DNA of 64,000 nt from assembly GCF_018131105.1 (NCBI RefSeq), contig NZ_JAFCJI010000003.1, positions 124,001 through 188,000 on the forward strand. The letters run 5' to 3'. The notes under the pieces are model-generated. The model was not told where the DNA came from. It was given only the letters and a program-made list of their open reading frames with translations, and did not search any database. Both the position numbers and the translations under genes were made by a program. How positions within the stretch are numbered: the first letter of the stretch is position 1; every line of letters starts with the position of its first letter. Of the stretch, positions 35,706 through 44,713 are shown one piece after another. This DNA is from Bradyrhizobium manausense. GTDB lineage: Bacteria; Pseudomonadota; Alphaproteobacteria; Rhizobiales; Xanthobacteraceae.

Positions 35706-36998
35706 CTAGGAGTCGACGGTCGGCACCTGCTCGTAGGGCGTGAGCTTGCACTTGCCGGGTGCGGCGTCATCAGCGGCTGATTTCGGCTCCGTCCAGCTGA
35801 TGATCTCGAACAGATCAGTATTGTCGGCCGGCTTGGCGTTGCGCCGCGCCAGATAGATCGTCTGCTGCATCTGGTGCGTCATCGGGTCCATATAGGCATC
35901 GAAATGCTGCATGCGATCGGTCGCCGAGACCTTCAGGTTCTCGAGCTCCTTGATGATCTTGACGTTGTTGGTCGACCCTGCCCGCTCGATCGCTCGGAGC
36001 AGTTCGCGCGTCGACATGTAGCCATTGTAGGAGACGTTGCCCGGCACCGGGATCGGGCCATCCTTGTTCGCGGCCTGCCACTTCTTCACGAACTCGGCGA
36101 CCCCAGGCAATTGCAGCTTGTGATACCAGGTCGTGCCGAACACGCCGAACAGGCTGTCGGGCGAGCCCCAGACGTCGGGCCAGTCCTGCTGGTTGTTGAT
36201 CCAGGCGGGCCTTCCGTCGAGCTTGAGCTGCGCCACCTGCTCGCGCAGCGCCTTGATGTCGTCGCCACCGATCGCAGTCGCCACCACATCGGGTTTGGCC
36301 TGCTGGATCTTGAGGAGATAGGCGGTGAAGTCGCGCGTATTCTGCGGCACCAGCAGATTATCGACGATCTTGCCACCGGCAGCCTCGACCTGCGCCTTGG
36401 TCGCGGCAGAGGTCGTGTGGCCCCAGACGTAATCGTTGGTCAGCAGCATCCAGTTCTTGCCGATGGAATCGACCGAGTTCTTGACCGACGCCTTGGAGAA
36501 ATTGGTGCCGTTGCCGTCCCACACGAATTTCACGCGTGAGCAATTTTCCCCGGCTTCGCTCGGCGCGGAGGAATTGGTGTTCATGTAGATCACGCCGTAT
36601 TTGCTGGCGACCTGCGTGATCGCATTGGCGACGCCGGAATGCAGCGCGCCGATCAGGATGGTGCAGTCCTCGCGGGTGATGAAGCGTTCTGCGACGCGGC
36701 TGCCGGTGGCCGGCGTCGTCTCGGTATCCGCGGTGATGAAAATGACCTGGCGCCCGAGCACTCCGCCTTTGGCGTTGACTTCGTCGATGGCCATCCTGAT
36801 GCCGCGGAAATCATCCTGGCCGCTGTTGCCTTATTGACCGCTGGCATCGCAGGTCAAGCCGAGCTTGATCGGCTTTGCTCCCTGCGCCCACGCATGATTC
36901 TCTTTCCACGGCCCAAAGAAACTGGCGGTGCCGCCGATGACGCTAGCCATCAAGCTGCCCTTCAGAACGCTTCGCCGTGAGATCTGACGCCCTCTCAT
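35706..36998 (-). pseudogene. ABC transporter substrate-binding protein (branched-chain amino acid type), interrupted by in-frame TAA at codon 56
   Basis: The reading frame starts at 36998 (GGAGGAAACG before ATG) with a Tat signal, RGRQISRRSVLKGSLMAS. It continues into mature sequence AKPIKLGLTCDASGQ and meets TAA at 36831-36833. The same frame then goes on: GNSGQDDFRGIRMAIDEVNAKGG and about 370 further residues of an intact type I binding protein to 35706. Homologues have an aromatic (Tyr) at this place, so a single TAT/TAC to TAA change explains the break. There is no frameshift. Either a recent nonsense mutation, a sequencing error or readthrough. It heads the Liv-type operon, so loss would disable uptake unless another receptor serves it. 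Confidence 0.85.
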
Positions 36999-37042
36999 CG
37001 TTTCCTCCCGTTTTCGAAGTCTTTTGCTTTTTTGTGCAGTTA

Positions 37043-37079
37043 GAATATTCGTTCCATTTATTATGTAAAGTGGAATATT
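37043..37079. promoter_or_regulatory. paired GAATATT words between divergent genes, candidate RpiR site
   Basis: GAATATTC (37043-37050, itself palindromic) and GGAATATT (37072-37079) flank TTCCATTTA and TAAAGTGG in the AT-rich 136-base gap between the binding-protein gene and the RpiR gene. Their position suits operator half sites. Confidence 0.4.
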
Positions 37080-37134
37080 TGATCCAAACGGTGAAATGCC
37101 GTTAAAGAGGCGACCGATCCGGAGACCCGACTCG

Positions 37135-37968
37135 ATGAACAAGGCACAGGGCGCGATGAGCTACGACGAGTTGCGCGGCACCATTGCGCAGCGGCACCGC
37201 GCGCTATCCGGCCGGCTGCAGCAGATCGCGGAGTTCGTGCTCGATCACCCGACCGATGTCGCGCTTGGCACGGTGGCGGAAGTGGCGCAGCGCTCAGGCG
37301 TGCCGCCGTCAGCGATCGTCCGCTTCGCCCATGCGCTTGGCTTCGGCGGCTTCACCGAGATGCAGCAAGTGTTCCGCTCCCGCCTCGTCGCCGGCGTTCC
37401 GCCGAGCTACAAGGCGCGGCTCGCCCGCATGAAGAACGAGGAGAAATCGGTGCTCGGCCGCCAGCCGACTGCGGTGCTGTCGCGCTTCGTCTCGGAGGCG
37501 CAATCATCTCTCGTCGCGCTGAGCCAGTCCGTTCATGCGCGTGAGCTCAATGCCGCGACCGCGATCCTTGCGAAGGCGCGCGACATCTATCTGCTCGGCC
37601 TCGGCGGCTCGTTTCCGGTTGCGACCCACCTCGCCTACGTGCTGCGCAAGCTCGGACGGCGCGTGGTCCTGCTCGACGGCACGGGCGGCAGCATCCACGA
37701 GCAGTCGCACGCCGCAACCATGGAGGATGCGCTGGTGGCGATCAGCTTCCGCAATTACTATCCGGATACGGCGCGGCTGTTCCCCGAACTCGTCGCACGC
37801 GGCGTGCCCACGATCTCCATCACCGACAGCCTGTTGAGCCCGATCGCTGAAGGCGCGAGCGTCGTGTTCGAGATCCAGGACATGCCGGAGCCGGCGTTGC
37901 GCACGCTGGTCGCACCGATGTGCCTGGTGCAGGCGATGGCAATCGGGCTCGATCTCGCCGCGGACTGA
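37135..37968 (+). CDS. MurR/RpiR family transcriptional regulator
   Basis: A 277-residue regulator with an N-terminal RpiR HTH (LSGRLQQIAEFVLDHPTDVALGTVAEVAQRSGVPPSAIVRFAHALG) and a C-terminal SIS sugar-isomerase-fold domain (DIYLLGLGGSFPVATHLAYVLRKLG). SIS domains sense phosphorylated sugars or related polyols. It is divergent from the Liv-type operon and just ahead of an SDR, and probably controls both. The start at 37135 is chosen for GGAG upstream and normal N-terminus; an ATG at 37096 adds 13 Arg/Pro-rich residues. Confidence 0.9.
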   Translation: MNKAQGAMSYDELRGTIAQRHRALSGRLQQIAEFVLDHPTDVALGTVAEVAQRSGVPPSAIVRFAHALGFGGFTEMQQVFRSRLVAGVPPSYKARLARMKNEEKSVLGRQPTAVLSRFVSEAQSSLVALSQSVHARELNAATAILAKARDIYLLGLGGSFPVATHLAYVLRKLGRRVVLLDGTGGSIHEQSHAATMEDALVAISFRNYYPDTARLFPELVARGVPTISITDSLLSPIAEGASVVFEIQDMPEPALRTLVAPMCLVQAMAIGLDLAAD

Positions 37969-37990
37969 TATTTCAAAACAGGAGAAGATC

Positions 37991-38815
37991 ATGACATCGC
38001 ATGACACCACCAAGATTCTGGCCGGCAAGGTTGCGCTGGTTACAGGCGCGGGGCGCGGGCTCGGCCGGGCGTTTGCGGAGAAGCTTGCCGCGCTCGGCGC
38101 TGACGTCGCCATCCACGGCATGCGCGAGAACGGGCCGGCGGAGTATGGCGAAGGCACCACGCTGACCGCAGTGGCCGCAGAGATCGGCCGGCAATTCGGT
38201 GTCCGCAGCCAGCGCGTGCTCGGCGATCTCACCAGGGGCGAGGACATCGCGCGTGTGATTGCCGAAACGGAAGCGGCGCTCGGCGGAATCGACATTCTCG
38301 TGCACAATGCCGGCGGCGATATTGCAGCCGCCGGCGGCAAGCCCGATCCGAACGACGCGGTAAACATCAAGGAAGCCGACGTGCGCGCGGTGCTGGAGCG
38401 CAATCTGCTCTCGACCATCCTGACCTGCCAGGCCGTCGCCAAGGGCATGATGGCGCGGCGCAGCGGCCGCATCGTCACGCTCGGCTCGGTCGCCGCCTTC
38501 AAGGGGCGCACCCAGGGTTCGATCTATGCGGTGTCGAAGGCCGGCGTCACACACTACACGCGCTGCCTGGCCGACCAGCTCCGTGAATACGATATCGCCG
38601 TCAATTGCATCGCGCCTGGCGATACCCGCACCGGCCGCTTCCTCGGCACGCGTGTGGTGGATCAGGCCCGGATGGTCGAAAGCGGCACGCTCGACCGCAT
38701 CGCGACCGTCGACGAGGTCGCGCGCGTCGTGGAGTTCTTCGCAGGTCCCATGGGCGCCTTCGTCTCCGGCCAGGTGCTGCGGATCGACGGCGGCGGACAG
38801 TGCTGGCCGGGCTGA
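37991..38815 (+). CDS. SDR family oxidoreductase
   Basis: A 274-residue classical SDR. VALVTGAGRGLGRAFAEKL binds the dinucleotide, VHNAGGDIAAAGG follows, the catalytic Ser lies in VTLGSVAAFKG and Tyr/Lys in IYAVSKAGVTHY. AGGAGAAG precedes the ATG, 22 bases after the RpiR stop, so it is co-transcribed with the regulator. It is unusual in carrying an insertion around residues 45-65 (ENGPAEYGEGTTLTAV). It probably oxidises the transported compound or its derivative; substrate unknown. Confidence 0.87.
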   Translation: MTSHDTTKILAGKVALVTGAGRGLGRAFAEKLAALGADVAIHGMRENGPAEYGEGTTLTAVAAEIGRQFGVRSQRVLGDLTRGEDIARVIAETEAALGGIDILVHNAGGDIAAAGGKPDPNDAVNIKEADVRAVLERNLLSTILTCQAVAKGMMARRSGRIVTLGSVAAFKGRTQGSIYAVSKAGVTHYTRCLADQLREYDIAVNCIAPGDTRTGRFLGTRVVDQARMVESGTLDRIATVDEVARVVEFFAGPMGAFVSGQVLRIDGGGQCWPG

Positions 38816-38839
38816 AGGGCAATCGCAAAACGGAAAAAG

Positions 38840-38870
38840 AAAAGGGCCGCTCGAAGCGGCCCTTTTGTAT
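38840..38870. terminator. bidirectional intrinsic terminator
   Basis: AAAAGGGCCGCT and AGCGGCCCTTTT pair perfectly around a CGA loop, giving U-runs in both directions. It lies between the convergent SDR and L,D-transpeptidase genes and should terminate both. Confidence 0.93.
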
Positions 38871-38889
38871 TGTCCGGAATTGGCTGCGT

Positions 38890-40038
38890 TCAGTCGACCC
38901 GCGCCAGTACCGCGAGCTTGCGGATGCCCTTGTTGCGATAAGCGTCGAGGAACGCGTAATAGTCCTTGAACGACACGCAGCCGTTGGAATCGCCGTTCGG
39001 CCCGAGCATGAAGGTGTGCGCGAGCAGGCCGTCGCGGCCGTAGATCGCGTTCTCTCCGCCGATCGGCGTCAGGCGCAGCGCGGGCACGCCGTGAAACAGC
39101 GCTTCGCGCGGCTTCAGATTGTAGATGTGCGGCGGGGTCACACCGCGCATCCGAACGCGCTGCGAGCGCGGATCGTCGAGATTGGAGCCGAGGCCGGAAT
39201 GCGCCTCGAGCTTGGTGCCATCGGGCAGATAGACCGTCTTGGCGGTGATGTCGTAGACCGCGGTGTCGCGCTCATAGGGCGGCGCGCCGCCGAACATCGG
39301 GTTCTGCTCCTTCGGCGCGATCGCAGAAGTCACGCTGGCATCGGCCGAAGCATAGGCGAGCAAGCCGCCAGACGGCTCACGCTTGCCCCAGAGTTTTTCC
39401 ACCATCGACTGGCGCGGACCGGTGATCGACATCACCGCGGCCTTGGCGCGATCGGCAAAGGACTTGGGCTTGGCTTCATGCGCCGGCACGATCTGGGCCG
39501 GATCGGCAGATGCGAGTTGCACCGGAGCTTCCGCGCGCTTGGTCTTCGCAGCGTCCGCGATCTTCTCGACGGCCTTGACCGGGCTCTTCAGCACTTCCGC
39601 GACCTTGGCAACGACGGTCGGCTTCGGCGCTTCCTTGACTTCGGCGACCCTGGTCGCAGGCTCGGCGGCTGCCGCATTCGACTCGACGCCCTGCGTCGCT
39701 GCCGCGGCAAAGCGCTCGTTGAACATCTCGCGTGAAATCGGTGCAGCCACCTGAAGCCGGTCGGGCAGCAGCGCAAAGGTTTCCCGGATGGCCGCACCCG
39801 CCTCGCGCAGCGCGACCTTGGGCGCGCGCTTGACCACGGGCTCGTCGTAGCCGGAGCCGCCGACGGTCGGATAGACGCTGGCGGCGAAGATGTTGTTGTA
39901 GACGGTCCAGCCGGCAAGCAGGACGCAGCCGGCCACGGCCGCGCCGAGCACGTTTTGGGTGGTCATTTTCCGGGAAGACTTCCGAGAATTTCTTGGCTTC
40001 CGTGCCGCGTAACTCTGCGCAGCGATACTCGTACTCAT
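38890..40038 (-). CDS. L,D-transpeptidase-fold protein, DUF2778/Tlde1-like, membrane anchored
   Basis: A 382-residue protein. A short basic N-terminus precedes a membrane helix (VLGAAVAGCVLLAGWTVYNNIF), then a long Ala/Lys/Pro-rich periplasmic linker (about 60-235), and a C-terminal DUF2778/Tlde1 domain. That domain contains YDITAKTVYLPDGTKLEAHSG and the catalytic-type HTFMLGPNGDSNGCVSF with the conserved Cys. Related domains cut or exchange peptidoglycan stem peptides. The start at 40038 has AAGGCGA upstream; 40110 and 39966 are alternatives. It probably acts on the cell wall. Whether as housekeeping enzyme or effector is unclear; no secretion genes are near. Confidence 0.82.
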   Translation of the reverse strand: MSTSIAAQSYAARKPRNSRKSSRKMTTQNVLGAAVAGCVLLAGWTVYNNIFAASVYPTVGGSGYDEPVVKRAPKVALREAGAAIRETFALLPDRLQVAAPISREMFNERFAAAATQGVESNAAAAEPATRVAEVKEAPKPTVVAKVAEVLKSPVKAVEKIADAAKTKRAEAPVQLASADPAQIVPAHEAKPKSFADRAKAAVMSITGPRQSMVEKLWGKREPSGGLLAYASADASVTSAIAPKEQNPMFGGAPPYERDTAVYDITAKTVYLPDGTKLEAHSGLGSNLDDPRSQRVRMRGVTPPHIYNLKPREALFHGVPALRLTPIGGENAIYGRDGLLAHTFMLGPNGDSNGCVSFKDYYAFLDAYRNKGIRKLAVLARVD

Positions 40039-40546
40039 TCGCCTTGCGTCCAGGACGGTGTCACTCAGTCCCCCTTCGAAGTGCCGCTGGTCACGTTCCG
40101 GAACCAGCATCTCGCAGAGGGTCGGAGCGTCATTAAGGCGACTTTTAGTTAAATGCGGATTAAGTTCGGGCGGTTGTAGGGCAGGTCGTTAACGCTGTGC
40201 CATTTTGAGAAAAAAGCCCGCAGAACTACGGACTTAGACGACACTGTTAACCATAATTCTCGGCCGGTTCGGCACGCTCGGCGGACGTCTCCGGCCGCCC
40301 TTCTAAACGCACCAACCAAGTCGTTTTCGTGGTCATCAATACCCCGGACAATAACGGTGAAACGTCGCGCGAGGCTGATACGTCCGGGCTCCGCGTTCGC
40401 GTCCCAGCGAGCAGCGCTTGCGCGCACTCCGCTGCCAATGGGGAGAGATCCAGGTCGCCCTGACTGAAAGTTGATCGCGCCTGTCTGGAAATGACCGCGG
40501 TGCGAAAATAGCTACGCCCTCGGCACTTTTCAGCAGCCTCTACGCG
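40039..40546. other. gene-free region between L,D-transpeptidase and FecR genes
   Basis: About 500 bases between divergent genes. Small open frames exist on both strands, but none has a convincing ribosome site, codon pattern or recognisable product. No tRNA or repeat of families A/B is visible. The AT-rich part near 40140-40260 may hold the L,D-transpeptidase promoter. Confidence 0.55.
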
Positions 40547-40564
40547 TGATACGGTACCGTATCA
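40547..40564. promoter_or_regulatory. perfect 18-bp palindrome upstream of the FecR gene, candidate operator
   Basis: TGATACGGTACCGTATCA is symmetric over all 18 bases and ends 43 bases before the FecR ATG. Its size and position suit a dimeric repressor or activator site. No regulator gene is adjacent, so the binder is unknown. Confidence 0.6.
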
Positions 40565-40607
40565 ACATCGCCTTGAACTGTGCCGAGCACGCAAAACGGA
40601 GGCTGGC

Positions 40608-41135
40608 ATGAGTAGGTTTTCGCGCGTCGGGTATTGTGCCCTGACGTGGTCATTTGTGTTGATCGGGTCTGCGACAGCGCAGCCAGCCGCGAGCGCGGGC
40701 TGCACCGCATCGCCATCCGCCGCCGGTACGCAAACCTGGCGCTGCGACAACGGCATCACGATCGTTGCAGAAAACGGCGCCAGATTTGAACTGAAAGACG
40801 CCAACCGCGACGGACATATAGACTCCGTGGAGTTGAGCAGCAAAGCGCTGCTGGTCGAGGTGCCCAAGAAGCCCGGCGGCAATCCCTTCAAGGTGCTGAC
40901 ACCACAGGCGATCGCCGCGGTGCGCGGCACCAAATGGGCAGTCGATGTCGGCGAGGCGAAGACGTCCGTGTTCGTCGCCAACGGCCGCGTCGGGGTGACC
41001 CGCAGGGCGGCACGCGGGCGCGGCGTGGTGCTCGGACCCGGCGAAGGTGTCGATGTGGAAGGGAACGGTCCGCTGACCGTCAAGACATGGGGCCAGCCCC
41101 GCGTCGACGCGCTAATGGCAAGGCTTGGCCAGTAA
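40608..41135 (+). CDS. secreted FecR-domain protein
   Basis: A 175-residue protein with a Sec signal peptide (1-24, ...LIGSATAQPA) and a small FecR domain: NGITIVAENGARFELKDANRDG, then TPQAIAAVRGTKWAVDVGEAKTSVFVANGRVGVTRR. The last is the repetitive beta pattern typical of FecR. It lacks the N-terminal cytoplasmic DUF4880 and the membrane helix of true anti-sigma regulators, so it is a free periplasmic FecR. The CHASE2 cyclase gene follows after 90 bases on the same strand, a known pairing, suggesting that the FecR protein is a periplasmic partner of the CHASE2 sensor (inference). Confidence 0.87.
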   Translation: MSRFSRVGYCALTWSFVLIGSATAQPAASAGCTASPSAAGTQTWRCDNGITIVAENGARFELKDANRDGHIDSVELSSKALLVEVPKKPGGNPFKVLTPQAIAAVRGTKWAVDVGEAKTSVFVANGRVGVTRRAARGRGVVLGPGEGVDVEGNGPLTVKTWGQPRVDALMARLGQ

Positions 41136-41225
41136 GACTTGCCGATACGACTTGGCGAGTAAATTAGGTCGTCACGATCTGCCGAGGCAGGCCCCGACAC
41201 CAAAAAGAAGATTGCGTACGACGGA

Positions 41226-43112
41226 ATGAAAAGACGCGTTCAAATTCTGGTGGCACTTGCCCTCACCGCGCTGTGGGGCGCGGGCATCTATGCGGGCCAC
41301 GCCAGCGGGCATCTGCGCTTTCTCGATCGCCTCGAGGCCACGCTGACGGATTGGCGAACGGAGGTCCGCGGTGTGCAGCGTCCTCCCGATCTCGTCACCA
41401 TCGTTGCGATCGACGATACCGTGGTGAAGCGCGGCGGTACCTATCCGCTGCCGCGGGCCGATCTTGCGCGCGTCATCGACACCATCGTGCAGTTCAAGCC
41501 GAAGGTCGTTGCGATCGACCTGCTGCTGGTCGACCGCAGCGCCGCGATCGGCGACGCCACGCTGGCGCACACGCTCGCCACCGGTCCCATGGTGCTCGCG
41601 GCCGCGGCGATCTTCCCGAGCGCGAGCGAGACCGTGACGCCCAACAGTGTCGGGCCGCTCGCCGCCCTGCCCCAGGCCGAGCGCTTCCTGCTGCCATTGC
41701 CTGCTTTCGCCGATCACGCCGACGTCGGAATCGTCAACGTCGCGACCGGGCAATCCGGCTCGCCGCTCTCGGTGCCGATGCTGTTCCGGACAGACGACAA
41801 GATTGAATTGTCGTTTTGCCTCCGGGTCGCAAGCCGCGCACTCGACAAGCCGCTGACGATCGCACCCGATCATCTCATGCTCGGGGATCGCGCGGTGCCG
41901 ACCGACACCGATTTTTCGCTGCCCATCACCTATTACGGCCCGCGCCGCACCATCCGCACCGTGAGCGCGCAGAGCATTTTCGACGGCACGCTCGACCGCA
42001 AGGCGATCGAGAACCGGATCGTGGTGATCGGCGCTGCCGTGGCCGGCGGCGGCGACTTCTACCCGACACCGTTCGATTCCCTGATGCCGGGCGTCGAGGT
42101 GGTCTCGACCGCGATCACACATCTCCTCGCCGGTGACAGCATCGTGCGCGACCGCAAGGTTCATATCGCCGACGGGCTGGTCGCGATCCTGCTGCCCATG
42201 CTGCTGGTCGGCCTGCTTGCCTGGCGGCGGAGCGCACTTGGCTTCGTTGCGGCCGCCACCGCGATGGTCGCCTGGGCCGGAGTCAACCTGTTGGCATTCA
42301 CGCACGGCGTCTGGCTCGATGCCGCGACCACGCTCGCGGCTGCGGTGCCGCCGGTTGCGGTCTTCATCGGCGTGCAGATTTGGGCGGGAAGCCGCCGCAC
42401 GCAATATCTTGCCGCCAAGAGCCGGTCGCTGGCGCAATTGCAGGCGCCGGCGGTGCAGGATTGGCTGGCGCGCGATCCGAACTTTTTGGCCAAGCCGGTC
42501 CGGCAAGATGCGGCGATCGTCTTCATCGATCTCTCGGATTTCACGGGACTGAGCCAGCAGCTCGATCCGGACGAACTCCAGGACATTCTAAGGGCATTCC
42601 ACGCGCTGATCGACAGGACCGCGATCGATTGCGGCGGCATGATCACGAGCTTCCTCGGCGACGGCGCCATGATCCTGTTCGGCCTGCCGAGCGCGATGCC
42701 TGACGACGCGGCACGTGCGCTAAAATGTGCGATCGACCTGCATCGCGGTGTCGAGCGCTGGATCGCGTCACTGCGGCCTGCGATCGGCGGCCGGCTCGGC
42801 TTCAAGATCGGCGCGCATTTCGGTCCGATCGTCGCCTCCCGCCTCGGTGAGAGTCATCAGCACATCACGGCCAACGGCGATACCGTCAATCTCGCGAGCC
42901 GATTGATGGAGGTCGCAGCGCAGAACAATGCACGGCTCGCACTGACGGACACGCTGCTCGACGCCGCAGACTTCCACGGCGCGCCCGATGGCGTGCTGAC
43001 AGGCCCTCTCCTCACCCCGGTTCGCGGCCGCTCCGGCGTCGTGACCGTCTGGTTCTGGCGCGATCAGGACAGGCCGGGCCAGGACGCAATCAAGGCCGAG
43101 ATGATCGACTGA
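41226..43112 (+). CDS. CHASE2-domain adenylate/guanylate cyclase
   Basis: A 628-residue membrane signalling enzyme. An N-terminal membrane anchor is followed by a periplasmic CHASE2 sensor (about 35-310: VTIVAIDDTVVKRGGTYPLPRADLARVID, VVIGAAVAGGGDFYPTPFDS). Three more membrane helices lie near 315-390, and a class III cyclase domain from about 435. Metal-binding Asp residues are in VFIDLSDFTG and FLGDGAMILFG, and NLASR supplies the transition-state Asn/Arg. The Lys that usually contacts adenine just before F-L-G-D is Ser here (ITSFLGDG). The product nucleotide is therefore uncertain. It follows the FecR gene. Confidence 0.9.
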   Translation: MKRRVQILVALALTALWGAGIYAGHASGHLRFLDRLEATLTDWRTEVRGVQRPPDLVTIVAIDDTVVKRGGTYPLPRADLARVIDTIVQFKPKVVAIDLLLVDRSAAIGDATLAHTLATGPMVLAAAAIFPSASETVTPNSVGPLAALPQAERFLLPLPAFADHADVGIVNVATGQSGSPLSVPMLFRTDDKIELSFCLRVASRALDKPLTIAPDHLMLGDRAVPTDTDFSLPITYYGPRRTIRTVSAQSIFDGTLDRKAIENRIVVIGAAVAGGGDFYPTPFDSLMPGVEVVSTAITHLLAGDSIVRDRKVHIADGLVAILLPMLLVGLLAWRRSALGFVAAATAMVAWAGVNLLAFTHGVWLDAATTLAAAVPPVAVFIGVQIWAGSRRTQYLAAKSRSLAQLQAPAVQDWLARDPNFLAKPVRQDAAIVFIDLSDFTGLSQQLDPDELQDILRAFHALIDRTAIDCGGMITSFLGDGAMILFGLPSAMPDDAARALKCAIDLHRGVERWIASLRPAIGGRLGFKIGAHFGPIVASRLGESHQHITANGDTVNLASRLMEVAAQNNARLALTDTLLDAADFHGAPDGVLTGPLLTPVRGRSGVVTVWFWRDQDRPGQDAIKAEMID

Positions 43113-43189
43113 GGACGCTCAAGCGCCTTGCACCTCAGCACGCCACCGAGCAGATCGCGCGACATCAGCTCGCCAAGCCGCGGCCCGGT

Positions 43190-44695
43190 TCAGGGCTGGA
43201 GTTCAGGCGGCGGCGAGCGGTCCAGCACATCGCCCTTGGCGCCCTCAAGCAGATCGATGTCGTAGGTCTCAACCACGAGCGGCCCGCGCTTGCGCTGCAA
43301 TTCGCCGACGCGCGTCACCTGCGCGAAGAGATTGTTCAGGAATGGATGCCCGTTTCCACGCAGCTCGTCGACATAGAGCAGCTTGCCGGCGAGCAGTTTC
43401 GGATCGGGCTCGGGCATGTTGACCCAGCGGATGCGCTGGTTCTGCTGCACCACGCAGGTGCCGCGCGGCAGATAGAAGGCGAGCCAGCCCGTGGTGCCGT
43501 AGTCGGGCGTGAGCACACAGGTCGCACCGTTGCGCACGCGTGCCGCTTCGATGCCGGCGGCGAGCTCGCGCCAGCCGACGCCGACGCTGCGCACGGTCGC
43601 ATCGCGGCGATAGCCTGATAGCCAGCCCGTGTTGGCCTGCAGGATCAGCGCGGCAAACATCGCGATGCCGGTCGGCGCGGCCCAGCGCAGACAAAAATCC
43701 ACCAGTCGACGCGCACGCGGCTTCCACTGCACGAGGTTGGCCGCGGCCGCGGCGGCGACGACGAAGGGTGGATAAACCGGCGCGAACCAGTTGGCCTCGA
43801 CGCGGGCGTGTAGCGAATGCCAGATGAAATAGGCGACGATCGTCCAGAACATCGTCTCGATCAGCACGCGCGAGGCCATCGTGCCCGCCCTGCGCCAGGT
43901 CAGCGCGTGCAGGCCCATCGCACCGAGAATGAAGACCAGCGGCGTTGCGAACGCGATCTGGGTCGGGACCAGCTCGGCGATGAAGGCCGGGCGAAAGTCC
44001 TCGATCCTGGCGCGGCCGAGCTGCTTTGCGAACGAGACCCAGTGATGATCGGCATTCCAGAGGATCACCGGCGAGAACAGCGCCAGCGCGACGAGACCGC
44101 CGAGATAGGGCCAGGGCGAGAGGAACCAGCGCCGCAGCTTCGGCACTGCCGCGAGCCAGATCAGGATCGCGGCGCCAAAGAACATCGCGGTGTACTTTGA
44201 CAGCAGCGCCGCGCCGACGGCGGCGCCGACCGCAAGCCACCAGGCGCCGCGGCCGGTCTCCAGCACCTTTGCGAGGAAGAACAGCACGAAGCTGGAGGCG
44301 ACCAGCAGCGGCGCATCCGGCGTCACGATCAGCGTGCCGACCGAGACCATCATGGTCACGTTGAGCAGAATCGCACTCGTCGCGGCGACCCGCGCACCGC
44401 CAAACAGGATCGCGGCGGAGCGATAGATCGCATAGCTCATCGGCAGCGCGAGCAGGATCGAGACCAGGCGGACGCCGAGCTCGGTATCCCCGGCGATCAT
44501 CGTGCCGGCGCGGATCACATAGGCGACCATCGGCGGGTGGTCGTAATAGCCGCCCGCCAGATTCTTCGACCACATCCAGTAATAGGCTTCGTCGAAGGTG
44601 ATCGGCGTGAAGGCGGCCGCGACCAGCCGCAACACGATCAGCGCAAGGATCACCAGCGCCGTATTGCGGACGATCCGCGCGTCAGCTCCGCCCAT
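43190..44695 (-). CDS. glycosyltransferase family 39 (ArnT/PMT-like) membrane protein
   Basis: A 501-residue polytopic inner-membrane glycosyltransferase with about eleven helices. FDEAYYWMWSKNLAGGYYDHPPMVAYVIR has the first-loop acidic motif typical of PMT_2/ArnT enzymes, which use polyprenyl-phosphate sugars on the periplasmic side. The C-terminal periplasmic domain (about 380-501) is less conserved. It follows the GT2-GtrA gene by 18 bases, so the GT2 may make the lipid-linked sugar donor that this enzyme transfers (inference). Acceptor unknown: lipid A, a glycan or a protein. Confidence 0.87.
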   Translation of the reverse strand: MGGADARIVRNTALVILALIVLRLVAAAFTPITFDEAYYWMWSKNLAGGYYDHPPMVAYVIRAGTMIAGDTELGVRLVSILLALPMSYAIYRSAAILFGGARVAATSAILLNVTMMVSVGTLIVTPDAPLLVASSFVLFFLAKVLETGRGAWWLAVGAAVGAALLSKYTAMFFGAAILIWLAAVPKLRRWFLSPWPYLGGLVALALFSPVILWNADHHWVSFAKQLGRARIEDFRPAFIAELVPTQIAFATPLVFILGAMGLHALTWRRAGTMASRVLIETMFWTIVAYFIWHSLHARVEANWFAPVYPPFVVAAAAAANLVQWKPRARRLVDFCLRWAAPTGIAMFAALILQANTGWLSGYRRDATVRSVGVGWRELAAGIEAARVRNGATCVLTPDYGTTGWLAFYLPRGTCVVQQNQRIRWVNMPEPDPKLLAGKLLYVDELRGNGHPFLNNLFAQVTRVGELQRKRGPLVVETYDIDLLEGAKGDVLDRSPPPELQP

Positions 44696-44713
44696 ACCTG
44701 AATCCTTGGCGCG

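Noticed and set aside
36781..36860. Frameshift in the substrate-binding protein gene
   Set aside because: The same frame continues on both sides of the TAA, so a nonsense change, not an indel, explains the interruption.
40329..40463. 44-codon open frame starting GTG in the gap before the FecR gene
   Set aside because: No ribosome site, Ser/Arg-rich product without recognisable features; treated as chance.
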